DNA from: Candidatus Accumulibacter regalis
GTDB lineage: Bacteria; Pseudomonadota; Gammaproteobacteria; Burkholderiales; Rhodocyclaceae
Assembly (NCBI GenBank): GCA_000585075.1
Contig: JEMY01000004.1
Coordinates: 227,194 to 291,193, forward strand
Reading direction: 5' to 3'
Length of the DNA: 64,000 nt
Numbering within the stretch: position 1 is the stretch's first letter; the number at the start of each line of letters is the position of its first letter. The notes below the pieces were generated by a model. It was not told the DNA's origin. It searched no databases and saw only the letters and a program-made list of their open reading frames with translations. The translations under genes were made by a program, and so were the position numbers. Below, piece by piece: positions 1-9,221 of this stretch.

Positions 1-56
1 CATTTTCCGCTACTGTATCCCGCTCGTAAAACCAACCCCAGCAAGGAGTTACCAAC

Positions 57-428
57 ATGATCGGATACGTGACCGTCGGTGTAAGCAACATGGACAAGGC
101 GAAGGCGTTCTACAGCGAGCTGCTCGCCGACCTGGGCGCCAAGGTGTTGATGGACATGGGCCGCATCGCCTTCATCGGCAGCACGATGGACGCCCCGATG
201 CTGAGCGTCTGCATCCCCTACGATGAAAACGACCCCAGCCCGGGCAACGGCAACATGATCGCCATCAACCCCGGCTCCAAGGAAAAAGTGGACGCGTTGT
301 ACCTCAAGGCGATCGCGCTGGGTGCCAGCTCCGAAGGCGAGCCCGGCCAGCGCGTTCCCGATGTCTTCTACGGCGCCTATATTCGCGACCCGGACGGCAA
401 CAAGATCGCTTTCTACGAGTTCGGCTAA
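57..428 (+). CDS. VOC (glyoxalase/bleomycin-resistance) family protein
   Basis: A 123-residue single-domain protein of the vicinal oxygen chelate superfamily, whose members are metal-dependent lyases, isomerases, dioxygenases or binding proteins. The N-terminal strand-helix unit (IGYVTVGVSNMDKAKAFY, residues 2-19) and the C-terminal RDPDGNKIAFYEFG signature are visible, with Glu121 as the usual last metal ligand. The length matches a half-size VOC monomer that would dimerise. An AAGGAG Shine-Dalgarno sequence sits just before the ATG. It stands alone, converging with the next gene. The substrate cannot be told from the sequence. Confidence 0.88.
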   Translation: MIGYVTVGVSNMDKAKAFYSELLADLGAKVLMDMGRIAFIGSTMDAPMLSVCIPYDENDPSPGNGNMIAINPGSKEKVDALYLKAIALGASSEGEPGQRVPDVFYGAYIRDPDGNKIAFYEFG

Positions 429-543
429 GGCCGGGAACGCAGGCCGGTAAACTCCAGTCGCGCTCGATCGCTTCGTCGCCAAATCCGGGCCACCACTCCC
501 CAGCCACCGTCATTGCGAGGAGGCGGGATACGGCGTTGGATGA

Positions 544-1347
544 TCAGCCCTTCTTCCTTGTCCACTTGTCGAGATAGTACCTGACGCTCAGACGATCCCT
601 TGGGCGTGGCTTGTAATGCGTCTTGTCCCGCTCGATTTCATCGTAGATATTGCGCGACGAGGTGTAGTAGTAGAGAGCGACCGACCTCCTGGTGATGTGT
701 TCTGGCGTGCGCAACGGCTCCGGATGCCCGTGATTGCTGTCCTCGTCGGTGTTGAAGATGACGCAGCGATTGTAAACAGGCGAGACTCTCTTCAGGCAGG
801 CCGTCATCTTCTGGTCCCAGAGTTCCAGATTGCCGCCGTACTCCTCCTGCCAGTTCTTGTTCAGATAGATGATGACGTTGATTCGGCGCACCAAGTGCAG
901 CTTCTTGTTGATCCTGAAGTCGGCGTGTACGCCCAGCAAGCCGCCGGTCTTGGTCTCGTGCAGCCCACCACCATCGAAATAGGGGTCAGGGATGAGACCG
1001 TCTATGGTGGTCAGGTTTTCGAGGAACTGCAGCATGGCCGCCGAGTTGAAAGCGGAAAATATGTTTCTGAGAGTGGGATTGCACCGATTCGGGTTGATCT
1101 GCCGCTTGTGTAATCCCTTGTAGCCCCGCTCATAGAGCTTTTCGTCATTGGTCCGTTCAGCCGGGAAATTGGCGTGAATGCTGTCGATCACGTCGGCCGG
1201 CAAGAAATTATCGATCACCACATGGGGAAATGGCCCGGCCGCGGTATACGTGGCGGTCAGTTGGCGACCGAACGCGCTCGCTTCGTCAAGGTTGAAATCC
1301 AGTTCCTTGCCGAGGGTGATTGGCAGTGCTGCTACTGTAGAACTCAT
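544..1347 (-). CDS. 2OG-Fe(II) oxygenase family protein
   Basis: A 267-residue protein of the prolyl-4-hydroxylase-like 2-oxoglutarate/Fe(II) dioxygenase superfamily. The iron triad is visible as His141-Ala-Asp143 (GVHADF) and a distal His in NHGHPEP (206 or 208). An Arg at 220/221 (ITRRSVALYYY) would bind the 2-oxoglutarate carboxylate. The residues between them (RRINVIIYLN, GGNLELW) form the expected jelly-roll strands. Related proteins hydroxylate proteins, or sugar and peptide side chains in surface or secondary-metabolite loci. No such locus surrounds it, so the substrate is unknown. Confidence 0.85.
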   Translation of the reverse strand: MSSTVAALPITLGKELDFNLDEASAFGRQLTATYTAAGPFPHVVIDNFLPADVIDSIHANFPAERTNDEKLYERGYKGLHKRQINPNRCNPTLRNIFSAFNSAAMLQFLENLTTIDGLIPDPYFDGGGLHETKTGGLLGVHADFRINKKLHLVRRINVIIYLNKNWQEEYGGNLELWDQKMTACLKRVSPVYNRCVIFNTDEDSNHGHPEPLRTPEHITRRSVALYYYTSSRNIYDEIERDKTHYKPRPRDRLSVRYYLDKWTRKKG

Positions 1348-1501
1348 CGCCGCTCCAGAAGTCGATTGCAGATCGCGTGACTGCTCGCCATGCGGCTGCG
1401 CGTCGTCACACCAGCGGAAGAAGTATACGTGAGCGGGGGTTCGCCGGCGGCATCGCTTTCCACCCCCGACTCCCGACCGCCACCCTCAGCGCGCCGCCCT
1501 G

Positions 1502-2653
1502 CTACGCGCCTTCATCCAGCGCGAGCCTGACCGCGGCGACAATCCGCCGCCGGCCGCGCGCGCGGCTGACGAGATTGGCCTCCTCGCCGGTGGAATCCAG
1601 CCATTCGACCAGGCGCGTCAGCGCATGACGCGTCGTCGTTGCGTCGCGGCAGTTGGCCAGGAAGACCATCTGGATCTTCTGCACCTTGTCGGCCACGTAG
1701 ACGCCAAAGGGCGCGGCGACGATGGTCGCATCGGGAAAGCCCAGTTGCCGCATGGCCTGCGACTCGCTGACCGTCTTCAAACAGGCGACCAGATGCACGG
1801 GGCCGGCCAGCGACGGTGCCTCGCCGCTGGCGTCGTAGCCGTGATCCCTGAGAAAGGGTTGGCCGACCAGTTCGCGCGCGGCGGCGACACCAAAGGCGGC
1901 GGGCAGGCCGTGCACGATGGTGAGCAGGGATTCGTCCGCCAGCGGCCAGTCCCAGCCGCCGGCAACGGACGACAGAGGGCTCGCGCCCAGGTCGCGCAGT
2001 GCTTCGCCCAGCGCTTCTTCCATGGCCTGTTTGCGGGTGCCGAAATCGAGCCGGCTCCAGTCGAGGGCGGTGCCGTAGGCAAAACGCCCCTTGCGCGCTT
2101 CGCGGCCGCCCAGCTTGACCAGGCTGGCGACGGCCTCGCGCAGGGCTTCGAGACTGCGCGCGACGACATCGTCGGCGTTGCGCGCCTCCGGCGAGGTCGG
2201 GTTGAGTGTCTGGAAGTAGTCCTGGAAAGTCCTGTCGGCCTTCGTCTCGGCGGCCGATTTTCTGGCCGGGAACGTCACCTCGAGCACGCGAACGACCTTC
2301 AGCCTGGCCGGGCCGTTGTTCCAGACTTCCTGAAACTCGGCATGGCAGATACCGATCTCGCCACTTTTCGGTGCCCAGCCGGCTTCGCCCGTATATAGGG
2401 CCAGGACGATGTCGGCCTTGCGCACTTCTTCGAGCGAGCGGTTCCAGGCGGTATCGAGGTCGCCCTGCGACTGATCGGGCGCGTTGTCCGATATCCAGAC
2501 CTCGAACAGCGCTTCACCGAGCAGCGGCTCGTCGCGCAGCCTGTCGTGCAGGCGCTTGCGCACGACGGTCATGCTTACTTGCTGCTCGCCGTCGGCGACC
2601 AGCGAGGAGCACCGGCTGGAAATCATGATGCGGATTCTCTTGAAATCGGCCAT
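1502..2653 (-). CDS. DUF4062 domain protein, possible TIR/STIR-like effector
   Basis: A 383-residue protein. Its first ~115 residues look like DUF4062: a first strand RIRIMISSR (7-14), a helix with charged residues, SLEEVRKADIVLALYTGEAGW (73-93) and GICHAEFQEVWN (101-112). DUF4062 is related to the TIR/SEFIR fold and usually forms the N-terminal module of larger NTPase or repeat proteins, several of them linked to anti-phage defence. The remaining ~270 residues contain no motif I recognise: no Walker A, no repeats and no membrane segment. It is apparently monocistronic. The domain call is fairly secure; any defence role is inference. Confidence 0.7.
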   Translation of the reverse strand: MADFKRIRIMISSRCSSLVADGEQQVSMTVVRKRLHDRLRDEPLLGEALFEVWISDNAPDQSQGDLDTAWNRSLEEVRKADIVLALYTGEAGWAPKSGEIGICHAEFQEVWNNGPARLKVVRVLEVTFPARKSAAETKADRTFQDYFQTLNPTSPEARNADDVVARSLEALREAVASLVKLGGREARKGRFAYGTALDWSRLDFGTRKQAMEEALGEALRDLGASPLSSVAGGWDWPLADESLLTIVHGLPAAFGVAAARELVGQPFLRDHGYDASGEAPSLAGPVHLVACLKTVSESQAMRQLGFPDATIVAAPFGVYVADKVQKIQMVFLANCRDATTTRHALTRLVEWLDSTGEEANLVSRARGRRRIVAAVRLALDEGA

Positions 2654-2761
2654 CGCGTTGCCCTCGATAAGCGCTGCACGCTACCTGCCGTGACGGTTTT
2701 CGGCCCGCCGGCACGCTGGCGTCGTCAGCAGTGCGGTGCCGCGACCAGCCGCCAACAACGC

Positions 2762-3643
2762 TCAGTTGGCCGCGCCGTGCTGATGAATGTGCACATCCCG
2801 CTGCGGAAAGGGGATGTTCAGCCCGGCGGCGTCAAAGCGTTTCTTGACCTGTTCGTGCAGATGAAAATGAACCGCCCAGTAGTCGCCTGAATTGACCCAC
2901 GGGCGAACCACGAAATTGACGCTGCTGTCGCCGAGCGCGACGACTTCGATGGTCGGCGCGGGCTCCTTGAGGATGCGCTCGTCGCTGGCGACCAGCTCGT
3001 TGAGCACCCTGCGGACCTGGTCGAGATCGTCGCCATAGCTGCAACCGACGATCATATCCAGCCGCCGGGTATCGTTGGCCGAGTAGTTGATGATCGTTCC
3101 GGCCATGATCTGGCTGTTGGGAACGAGGATTTTCTTGTTGTCGGGCGAGTGAATGATGGTCGTCAGAATCTGCACTTCCTTGACCGTCCCGGCGACCCCG
3201 GCAGCTTCGATGAAGTCGCCGACCTTGTAGGGGCGGAAGGCGACGATCAGGACACCGGATGCGAAGTTGGACAGCGAGCCTTGCAGCGCGAGGCCAACCG
3301 CCAGGCCAGCCGCGCCGAGAACGGCGAGCAGCGACGTCGTCTGCACGCCAAGAGCGCCAATGGCGGCGATGATCACCACCACCAGCAAAACGGCGCCAAG
3401 CATGTTGCAGAGAAACTTCTCGAGCGTATCCTCCATGCCCGTCTTCTGGAAAGCCTTGCGCGCGAAGTTGGTCACCGCCTTGGCCAGCCATCGGCCGACG
3501 AGAAAGATCAGAATCGAGGCGATCACTTTCAGGCCGATCGACGTCCCCTGCTCGGTCACCAGGACAATCAGCTGGTCGACGTTGCTGTAATCAATGACTT
3601 GCGCAGCGGCTTTCTCGACCGCCGCGACCGCGTTTCTTTCCAT
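2762..3643 (-). CDS. mscS: small-conductance mechanosensitive channel, MscS family
   Basis: A 293-residue inner-membrane channel that opens under membrane tension to release solutes during osmotic downshock. Three transmembrane helices lie near residues 36-54, 79-99 and 103-132. The third is the Gly/Ala-rich pore helix (AVLGAAGLAVGLALQGSLSN) that defines MscS. The cytosolic beta domain follows (FRPYKVGDFIE; NKKILVPNSQIM) and then an alpha-beta C-terminus ending near LNIPFPQRDVHIHQ. The length matches E. coli MscS (286 aa). It is a single gene between unrelated neighbours. Confidence 0.95.
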   Translation of the reverse strand: MERNAVAAVEKAAAQVIDYSNVDQLIVLVTEQGTSIGLKVIASILIFLVGRWLAKAVTNFARKAFQKTGMEDTLEKFLCNMLGAVLLVVVIIAAIGALGVQTTSLLAVLGAAGLAVGLALQGSLSNFASGVLIVAFRPYKVGDFIEAAGVAGTVKEVQILTTIIHSPDNKKILVPNSQIMAGTIINYSANDTRRLDMIVGCSYGDDLDQVRRVLNELVASDERILKEPAPTIEVVALGDSSVNFVVRPWVNSGDYWAVHFHLHEQVKKRFDAAGLNIPFPQRDVHIHQHGAAN

Positions 3644-3760
3644 GTCCGCTTCCTCCGATCCTTCGATTTCAAACCACTGGCTGGGCCATCGCCTGCCGCA
3701 GTTCCCCGCCTGGCCAGCGGCGACGGGGGAAAAGGGCTTAAATCTTGTCCGACCCTGCGC

Positions 3761-4903
3761 TCAGCGACTCAGCGCATCAAGCGCGGCGGCCAGGCTGTTC
3801 ACGGTGCGCTCCGGGTTGTGCAGTTTATCGAGGCCGAACAGGCCAATGCGAAAACTGCGGAAATCGGCCGGCTCGTCGCATTGCATGGGCACACCGGCGG
3901 CGGCCTGCACGCCGATGGCGACGAACTTCTTGCCGGACTGGATATCCGCGTCATCGGTGTAGCTGACGACGACGCCTGGCGCCTGGAATCCTTCGCCGGC
4001 GACACTCTTGAAGCCCTTGCTGGTGAGCAACTCGCGAACCCGGCGGCCGAGTTCCTGCTGCTCCTTGCAGACAAGCTCGAAGCCGTAGCTTTCGGTTTCC
4101 AGCATCACGTCACGCAAGACCGCCAGGGCGTCGGTGGGCATCGTCGCGTGGTAGGCATGAGCGCCTTTCTCGTAGGCCTCCATGATCTGCAGCCATTTCT
4201 TGAGGTCGCAGGCAAAGCTGCTGCTGCTGGTTTCGTCGATGCGCGCACGCGCGCGCTCGCCAAGGGCGACCAGCGCGCAGCACGGCGAGCCACTCCAGCC
4301 TTTCTGTGGTGCGCTGATCAGCACGTCGACGTCGTTGGCGACCATGTCGACCCAGACGGTCCCGGACGCCACGCAATCGAGGACGAAGAGTCCATCGACG
4401 GCGCGGACGGCGGCGCCGACCGCGCGCAGGTAGTCGTCGGGGAGAATCAGGCCCGAGGCGGTTTCGACGTGCGGCGCGAAGACGATCTCCGGCCTTTCGG
4501 CGTGGATGCTGGCGACGACGTCTTCGAGCGGCGGCGGGACAAATGCCGCCTGCGGCTGCTCGTCAACCGGGCGGGCGACCATGGCCACGCTCTCCGAGGC
4601 GATCCGCCCCATGTCGAGGATTTGCGTCCAGCGGAAGCTGAACCAGCCGTTGCGGATGATCAGGCACTTCCTGTCGGTGGCAAACTGACGGGCGACCGCC
4701 TCCATGCCGAAGGTGCCGCTTCCCGGAACGACGATCGCGGCCTTGGCGTTGTACACGGTCTTGACGATCCTCGAGATGTCTTTCATCACACCCTGGAAGC
4801 GCCGCGACATGTGGTTGAGGGCGCGGTCGGTATACACCACCGAGTACTCGAGCAGACCATCGGGATCGGGTTGAGGAAGGAGTGCGGGCACGATTGTCTC
4901 CAT
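3761..4903 (-). CDS. class V PLP-dependent aminotransferase (alanine/serine-glyoxylate type)
   Basis: A fold-type I pyridoxal-phosphate enzyme of 380 residues when started at METIVPALLPQP. The frame stays open for ~540 bp further upstream, but that part has no family similarity. Recognisable features are YNAKAAIVVPGSGTFGMEA (phosphate-binding region), LFVLDCVASGTVWVDM (Asp holding the pyridine nitrogen) and LISAPQKGWSGSP with the Schiff-base Lys. The C-terminus FRIGLFGLDKLHNPERTV is typical of alanine-glyoxylate and serine-glyoxylate aminotransferases. The amino donor is unknown; a 2-aminoethylphosphonate or septum-site relative is less likely. Confidence 0.85.
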   Translation of the reverse strand: METIVPALLPQPDPDGLLEYSVVYTDRALNHMSRRFQGVMKDISRIVKTVYNAKAAIVVPGSGTFGMEAVARQFATDRKCLIIRNGWFSFRWTQILDMGRIASESVAMVARPVDEQPQAAFVPPPLEDVVASIHAERPEIVFAPHVETASGLILPDDYLRAVGAAVRAVDGLFVLDCVASGTVWVDMVANDVDVLISAPQKGWSGSPCCALVALGERARARIDETSSSSFACDLKKWLQIMEAYEKGAHAYHATMPTDALAVLRDVMLETESYGFELVCKEQQELGRRVRELLTSKGFKSVAGEGFQAPGVVVSYTDDADIQSGKKFVAIGVQAAAGVPMQCDEPADFRSFRIGLFGLDKLHNPERTVNSLAAALDALSR

Positions 4904-5240
4904 TGGGTGATTCGGCGAGCCGAGTTCAGCGGGTGCACGGGAAGTCCGTGCGGCACAAGGCGTGCAGGATAACGCCAAGTCCGGACGCTGCGCTAGTCGG
5001 GGCGGGCGCAGCACCTGGCTCTGCCGTGCTTGCCGGCGGCGTGTCGAAACGGACAACCGTTGGCCACCGTCGGCCAGGGTTCCGCGGCTCGGGCGACCGC
5101 GCCCTGTCGCGCAAGACGCTGGACAGCCGTTACACTTCCACCCCTTGAGCAGAAGGCCGCGTCGCGCGGGCCGGGCATGATGCACGGCACGGCTGGCTGC
5201 CAGAGGCGTGCCGGCTCTCACCAGACACTGGAGACCCCCA
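4904..5240. other. divergent intergenic region
   Basis: 337 bp between the leftward aminotransferase and the rightward DUF808 gene. It should contain both promoters, but I see no convincing -35/-10 pair. A short perfect inverted repeat (GCACGG, 5-nt loop, CCGTGC at 4935-4951) lies 32 bp upstream of the aminotransferase start and could be a leader hairpin or operator. Short open frames here lack ribosome binding sites and family features. Confidence 0.4.
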
Positions 5241-6209
<969 letters not shown>

Positions 6210-6256
6210 CATCGCCAAGGCTGCGGGCAAAGCCGGGAGCACGCCCGGCCAGGCGC

Positions 6257-6709
6257 CTAGGCCGCAAGCCGCCAGCCGACTTCGGTTTCTTCGAAGATCT
6301 GACGCACTTCGTCCTTCTGACGATCGGTCTCGTTCCACTGGGCAATTAGCTCGGTGACGCGAGTGGCGCCGTGGATATGCTCGAGGTACATCAGCCGCAA
6401 CATGCGCTCGGCCGCAATGGTTGGCCGGCGCTTGCCGCGCTCCCAGAGCGACGCACTCTGCTCGTCGACGCCGAGGCAGTCGCCGAGTCGCTTCTGCGAC
6501 ATGCCCATTTCGACGCGCAGGAAACGGATCTCGACGCCGGTCAGGCGCCGCTTGTAATCGACCAGATGGCGACCGATGGTCCGGTGCAAGCCGTCGATAT
6601 CGTAAATCTCGAGGCACGGACCGAGCCCGTCGACGTCCTCGTAGCGGAAACCGCTCGCCAGCCAGATGTTCTTCAGCCCGCAGTCTTCATACTTCAGCAT
6701 GTCGCCCAT
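6257..6709 (-). CDS. HTH-type antitoxin-like regulator (MqsA/HigA-like)
   Basis: A 150-residue protein with a short N-terminal region (MLKYEDCGLKNIWLASGF) and an Xre-type helix-turn-helix at about 58-100 (EIRFLRVEMGMSQKRLGDCL, then SASLWERGKRRP). The C-terminal helical part is acidic. The start is set one base beyond the stop of the upstream DUF4258-like gene, giving near-perfect translational coupling. Order and sizes match toxin-first modules such as mqsRA and higBA, where this protein would bind the toxin and repress the promoter. Neutralising activity is inferred. Confidence 0.75.
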   Translation of the reverse strand: MGDMLKYEDCGLKNIWLASGFRYEDVDGLGPCLEIYDIDGLHRTIGRHLVDYKRRLTGVEIRFLRVEMGMSQKRLGDCLGVDEQSASLWERGKRRPTIAAERMLRLMYLEHIHGATRVTELIAQWNETDRQKDEVRQIFEETEVGWRLAA

Positions 6710-6710
6710 C

Positions 6711-7046
6711 TCAGCCCTCGACAACGGTGGCCACGACGGCCAGCTCGCCGCCCGCGCCGCCTTCCTGGGCGTCGCCAAGCTTGAAGATCACGCCAACCGT
6801 CAAACGAGCGCCGGCGTAAAACCAGCTCAGATTACACCGCCAATCGTCCCCCGCATCCTTGTGCAGCGGCTCGCTGACCAGGCCATTCTTCAAGGTTTCC
6901 AGCACCTGCCGGCGGCCGATGTAGCGATTCTTCATGCGCGCTTCTGCCTGCTCGCTGAACACCAGACGGCGCTGGCCGTTACCGACTTCCTTGACCCACT
7001 CCATGGCCTGCCTGGGAGTGGGTTTGATGCCGGCGAGCTTGCTCAT
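6711..7046 (-). CDS. DUF4258-like putative toxin of a type II TA pair
   Basis: A 111-residue protein whose centre, LVFSEQAEARMKNRYIGRRQVLETLKNG (residues 28-55), matches the DUF4258 pattern FSxHAxxRMxxRxI. This fold is related to RelE/MqsR-like RNases and other small toxins. The second half (CNLSWFYAGARLTVGVIFKL) forms the expected strands. I chose the ATG at MSKLAGIKP; longer versions run into tRNA-Leu, whose 3' end is only 45 bp upstream. It is coupled to the HTH gene. RNase activity is an inference from family and context. Confidence 0.68.
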   Translation of the reverse strand: MSKLAGIKPTPRQAMEWVKEVGNGQRRLVFSEQAEARMKNRYIGRRQVLETLKNGLVSEPLHKDAGDDWRCNLSWFYAGARLTVGVIFKLGDAQEGGAGGELAVVATVVEG

Positions 7047-7091
7047 GACGATCCACCGTGGGTCGCAATTGGCGACGGTATTGAATTCTTG

Positions 7092-7176
7092 TGGTGCCCA
7101 GGAAGGGAATCGAACCCCCACACCTTGCGGCGGCAGGACCTAAACCTGCTGCGTCTACCAATTTCGCCACCTGGGC
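7092..7176 (-). tRNA. tRNA-Leu (anticodon UAG)
   Basis: An 85-nt tRNA with encoded CCA. Acceptor stem GCCCAGG pairs with CCTGGGC; the D-arm contains GGCGAAATTGGTAGAC; anticodon stem GCAGG/CCTGC encloses loop TTTAGGT with anticodon TAG. A long variable arm of the class II type is present (CGCCGCAAGGTGT), followed by T-arm GGGGTTCGATTCCC. It decodes CUN leucine codons. The toxin-antitoxin-like pair begins 45 bp downstream on the same strand. Confidence 0.97.
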
Positions 7177-7273
7177 ACAGCCAGCCGCCAAGTCAAGCAC
7201 GTGCCCGAACACGAAGCACCCATATGGCGACCCGGCAAGCACGCCGGCCCAACCGCGCCGACGCCAGTGCGGC

Positions 7274-7303
7274 ATTCTAACCGCGACACGCCGGCGCTGT
7301 CAG
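7274..7303 (-). promoter_or_regulatory. candidate sigma-70 promoter for tRNA-Leu
   Basis: On the minus strand, -35 CTGACA (7298-7303), an 18-bp spacer and -10 TAGAAT (7274-7279) are followed by a GC-rich discriminator typical of stable RNA promoters. Transcription would start about 90 nt before the mature tRNA, so a 5' leader must be processed. Moderate confidence. Confidence 0.45.
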
Positions 7304-7458
7304 CATCTCCGCGCCGCAGCGACCGCCAGGCGACGCCCGCTGCGTCCTTGCCTTCTCCTCGTCCCCTCGCCCATCGTCAGCGCACGTCGCCACGGTGATG
7401 ACCGGCCGACCGGCCGGAAAGCCGCAGGCGTGCCGGAGATTGGGCGCCGATTCCGGCC

Positions 7459-7464
7459 TATAAT
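7459..7464 (+). promoter_or_regulatory. -10 box (TATAAT) upstream of rdgC
   Basis: A perfect TATAAT lies 31 bp before the rdgC ATG. No good -35 hexamer is visible at 16-18 bp, so only the -10 is reported. Confidence 0.4.
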
Positions 7465-7494
7465 TGCCGCCTTTTTCCAATTGCGAGTCCGTCC

Positions 7495-8394
7495 ATGTGG
7501 TTCAAGAACCTTTATCTGTACCGCCTCCCCAAGCAGTGGGCCGTTGATCCTGCCGCGTTGGAGGAACAGCTCGCCCGACTGACCCTGCAAGGGTGCAGCG
7601 CGACCGATCCACGCAGCATCGGCTGGGTGGCGCCACGTGACGGCGGCGCTCTGATCCACTCGGTCAACCAGCAATGGCTGCTTTCCCTCGGCGTCGAGGA
7701 GAAGCTGCTGCCGGCGTCGATCGTCAAGCGTTTTGCCAGCGACAAGGCGAAAGCCATCGAGGAGACTGAAGGGCGCCGCATCGGGCGCAAGGAAATGCGC
7801 GAAATCCAGGAAGAGATGACCCTCGAACTGCTGCCGCGTGCCTTCGTGCGCCGGCGCAGCACCTTCGCCTGGATCGACCGCGGCAACGGCTGGCTGGTGG
7901 TCGACTCGGCGTCGCCGGCAAAAGCCGAGGAGTTCCTCGAACATCTGCGCAAGTCGGTCGACGGCGTGCCGGCCAAGAGTCTCAAGGTCATCCAGTCGCC
8001 ATCGGCGGCAATGACCGACTGGGTGGCTGGCGGCGAGGCACCGACGGGCTTCACCCTCGACCAGGATCTCGAACTGCGCTCGGCCGAAAAAGCGACCGTC
8101 CGTTACGTCAAGCACAGCCTGGAAGGTGAGGAAATCCGCCAGCACATCGAAGCCGGCAAGGTCGTCACTCGTCTGGCCATGACCTGGAATGACCGCATCT
8201 CCTTCGTTCTCGACGACAACCTGCAGATCAAGCGGCTGGCCTTCCTCGACATCCTCAAGGAGCAGGCCGACGGCCAGGCGGACAACGAAGACGAACGCTT
8301 CGACATCGACTTCACCCTGATGAGCGGTGAAGTCGCGCAACTGCTCGACGATCTGCTCGCCGCCTTCGGTGGCGAGGCGGCAGCCGCGGTCTAG
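7495..8394 (+). CDS. rdgC: recombination-associated protein RdgC
   Basis: A 299-residue protein close to the usual ~300-residue RdgC. RdgC forms a ring-shaped dimer that binds duplex DNA without sequence specificity and restrains RecA. The family N-terminus MWFKNLYLYRL is present, as are RSIGWVAPR and the segment NQQWLLSLGVEEKLLPASIV. An acidic C-terminal part includes DEDERFDIDFTLMSGE. It is transcribed alone and has no recombination gene next to it, which is common for rdgC. Confidence 0.96.
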   Translation: MWFKNLYLYRLPKQWAVDPAALEEQLARLTLQGCSATDPRSIGWVAPRDGGALIHSVNQQWLLSLGVEEKLLPASIVKRFASDKAKAIEETEGRRIGRKEMREIQEEMTLELLPRAFVRRRSTFAWIDRGNGWLVVDSASPAKAEEFLEHLRKSVDGVPAKSLKVIQSPSAAMTDWVAGGEAPTGFTLDQDLELRSAEKATVRYVKHSLEGEEIRQHIEAGKVVTRLAMTWNDRISFVLDDNLQIKRLAFLDILKEQADGQADNEDERFDIDFTLMSGEVAQLLDDLLAAFGGEAAAAV

Positions 8395-8561
8395 CGTAGG
8401 GTTAGGGTTGCACACAGTGTGGAGCTTGGAATTCCAGCCGCGACATGGTTTCAAGCGGCTGTCCAGCTTGCTGAAAGTCTCGTCAAGAATGCTGCGCTGC
8501 ACTGGTTTCCGAACAAGGAAACAGGACGGAGTTTCTGGCTCGACCGCGCGGCAGGTTACCG

Positions 8562-9026
8562 TCAGCCGGCGAACAAGGCGGTCGCCGACCCGGATTCCGA
8601 GAACTCGTGGCAGCGAGTCACTTTCAGCCAGCTCTTGTGCGTATTCAACAGCGCCAGGCTCATTTCCACATACTCAGGCGAGGAGAGCTCGTCGGCGGCG
8701 TAGCGCTCAAGGAGCTTCAGCCAGCGGCGATGGATGGCGCAAGGCTTTTCCTGGCTCCCGCCGGCCAGCGGGCAATCGGGACAGCGTCTACGGGCCAGCG
8801 TGCTGATCGCCGTCTGCTTCTGCCACTGCTGGCGATAGTGCATGGCGTTGGTCTCGATCCACTCCAGGGCTCGCGCGTCGCGCTGGTCCTCGGGAAAACG
8901 CTCGACGTAGGCTTCGATGGCACTGAACTGGCGACGGAAGAACTCTTCATCCGCACGGCCTTCAGGCGCAACGTCGCCCAGAAAACGAGCGATCAACGCC
9001 AGGGTGGGATCATCTACGATATACAT
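8562..9026 (-). CDS. unknown protein with a CxxC-x10-CxxH motif
   Basis: A 154-residue protein I cannot assign to a family. It is mostly helical and charged. A compact motif of three cysteines and one histidine (Cys82, Cys85, Cys96, His99; CPDCPL, then PCAIH) has zinc-finger spacing and could bind zinc or an iron-sulfur cluster. The N-terminus is acidic with no signal peptide. The Shine-Dalgarno before the ATG is weak, so a different start is possible. It converges with rdgC; 167 bp between them contain nothing recognisable. Confidence 0.6.
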   Translation of the reverse strand: MYIVDDPTLALIARFLGDVAPEGRADEEFFRRQFSAIEAYVERFPEDQRDARALEWIETNAMHYRQQWQKQTAISTLARRRCPDCPLAGGSQEKPCAIHRRWLKLLERYAADELSSPEYVEMSLALLNTHKSWLKVTRCHEFSESGSATALFAG

Positions 9027-9221
9027 GGAGCTTCTGGGAAGCCGTGGTCAGGTCATCAATAGATTCCACTATAGCACTATTTTTGCTGCGGTGCACAATC
9101 TCGCAGCCCGCCGCTTCTCGAAGGCGCCGATTTCCCGTCAAGGACCGTTCACTACTCCTGCACGGAGACGTCGCCGGCCAGCGCAGCGGCGTTCACCGGG
9201 AAGCACGCGCCAGCCGCCTGA

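Noticed and set aside
3149..4972. 607-codon plus-strand open frame
   Set aside because: Antisense to mscS and the aminotransferase, no family features; long shadow frames are common in GC-rich DNA.
8396..8430. Telomere-like GGGTTAGGGTT and CACACAGTGTG just after rdgC
   Set aside because: Only two repeat units and a short palindrome; most likely chance.
8419..8703. 94-codon plus-strand ORF after rdgC
   Set aside because: Overlaps the better supported minus-strand gene by half its length and has no recognisable features.
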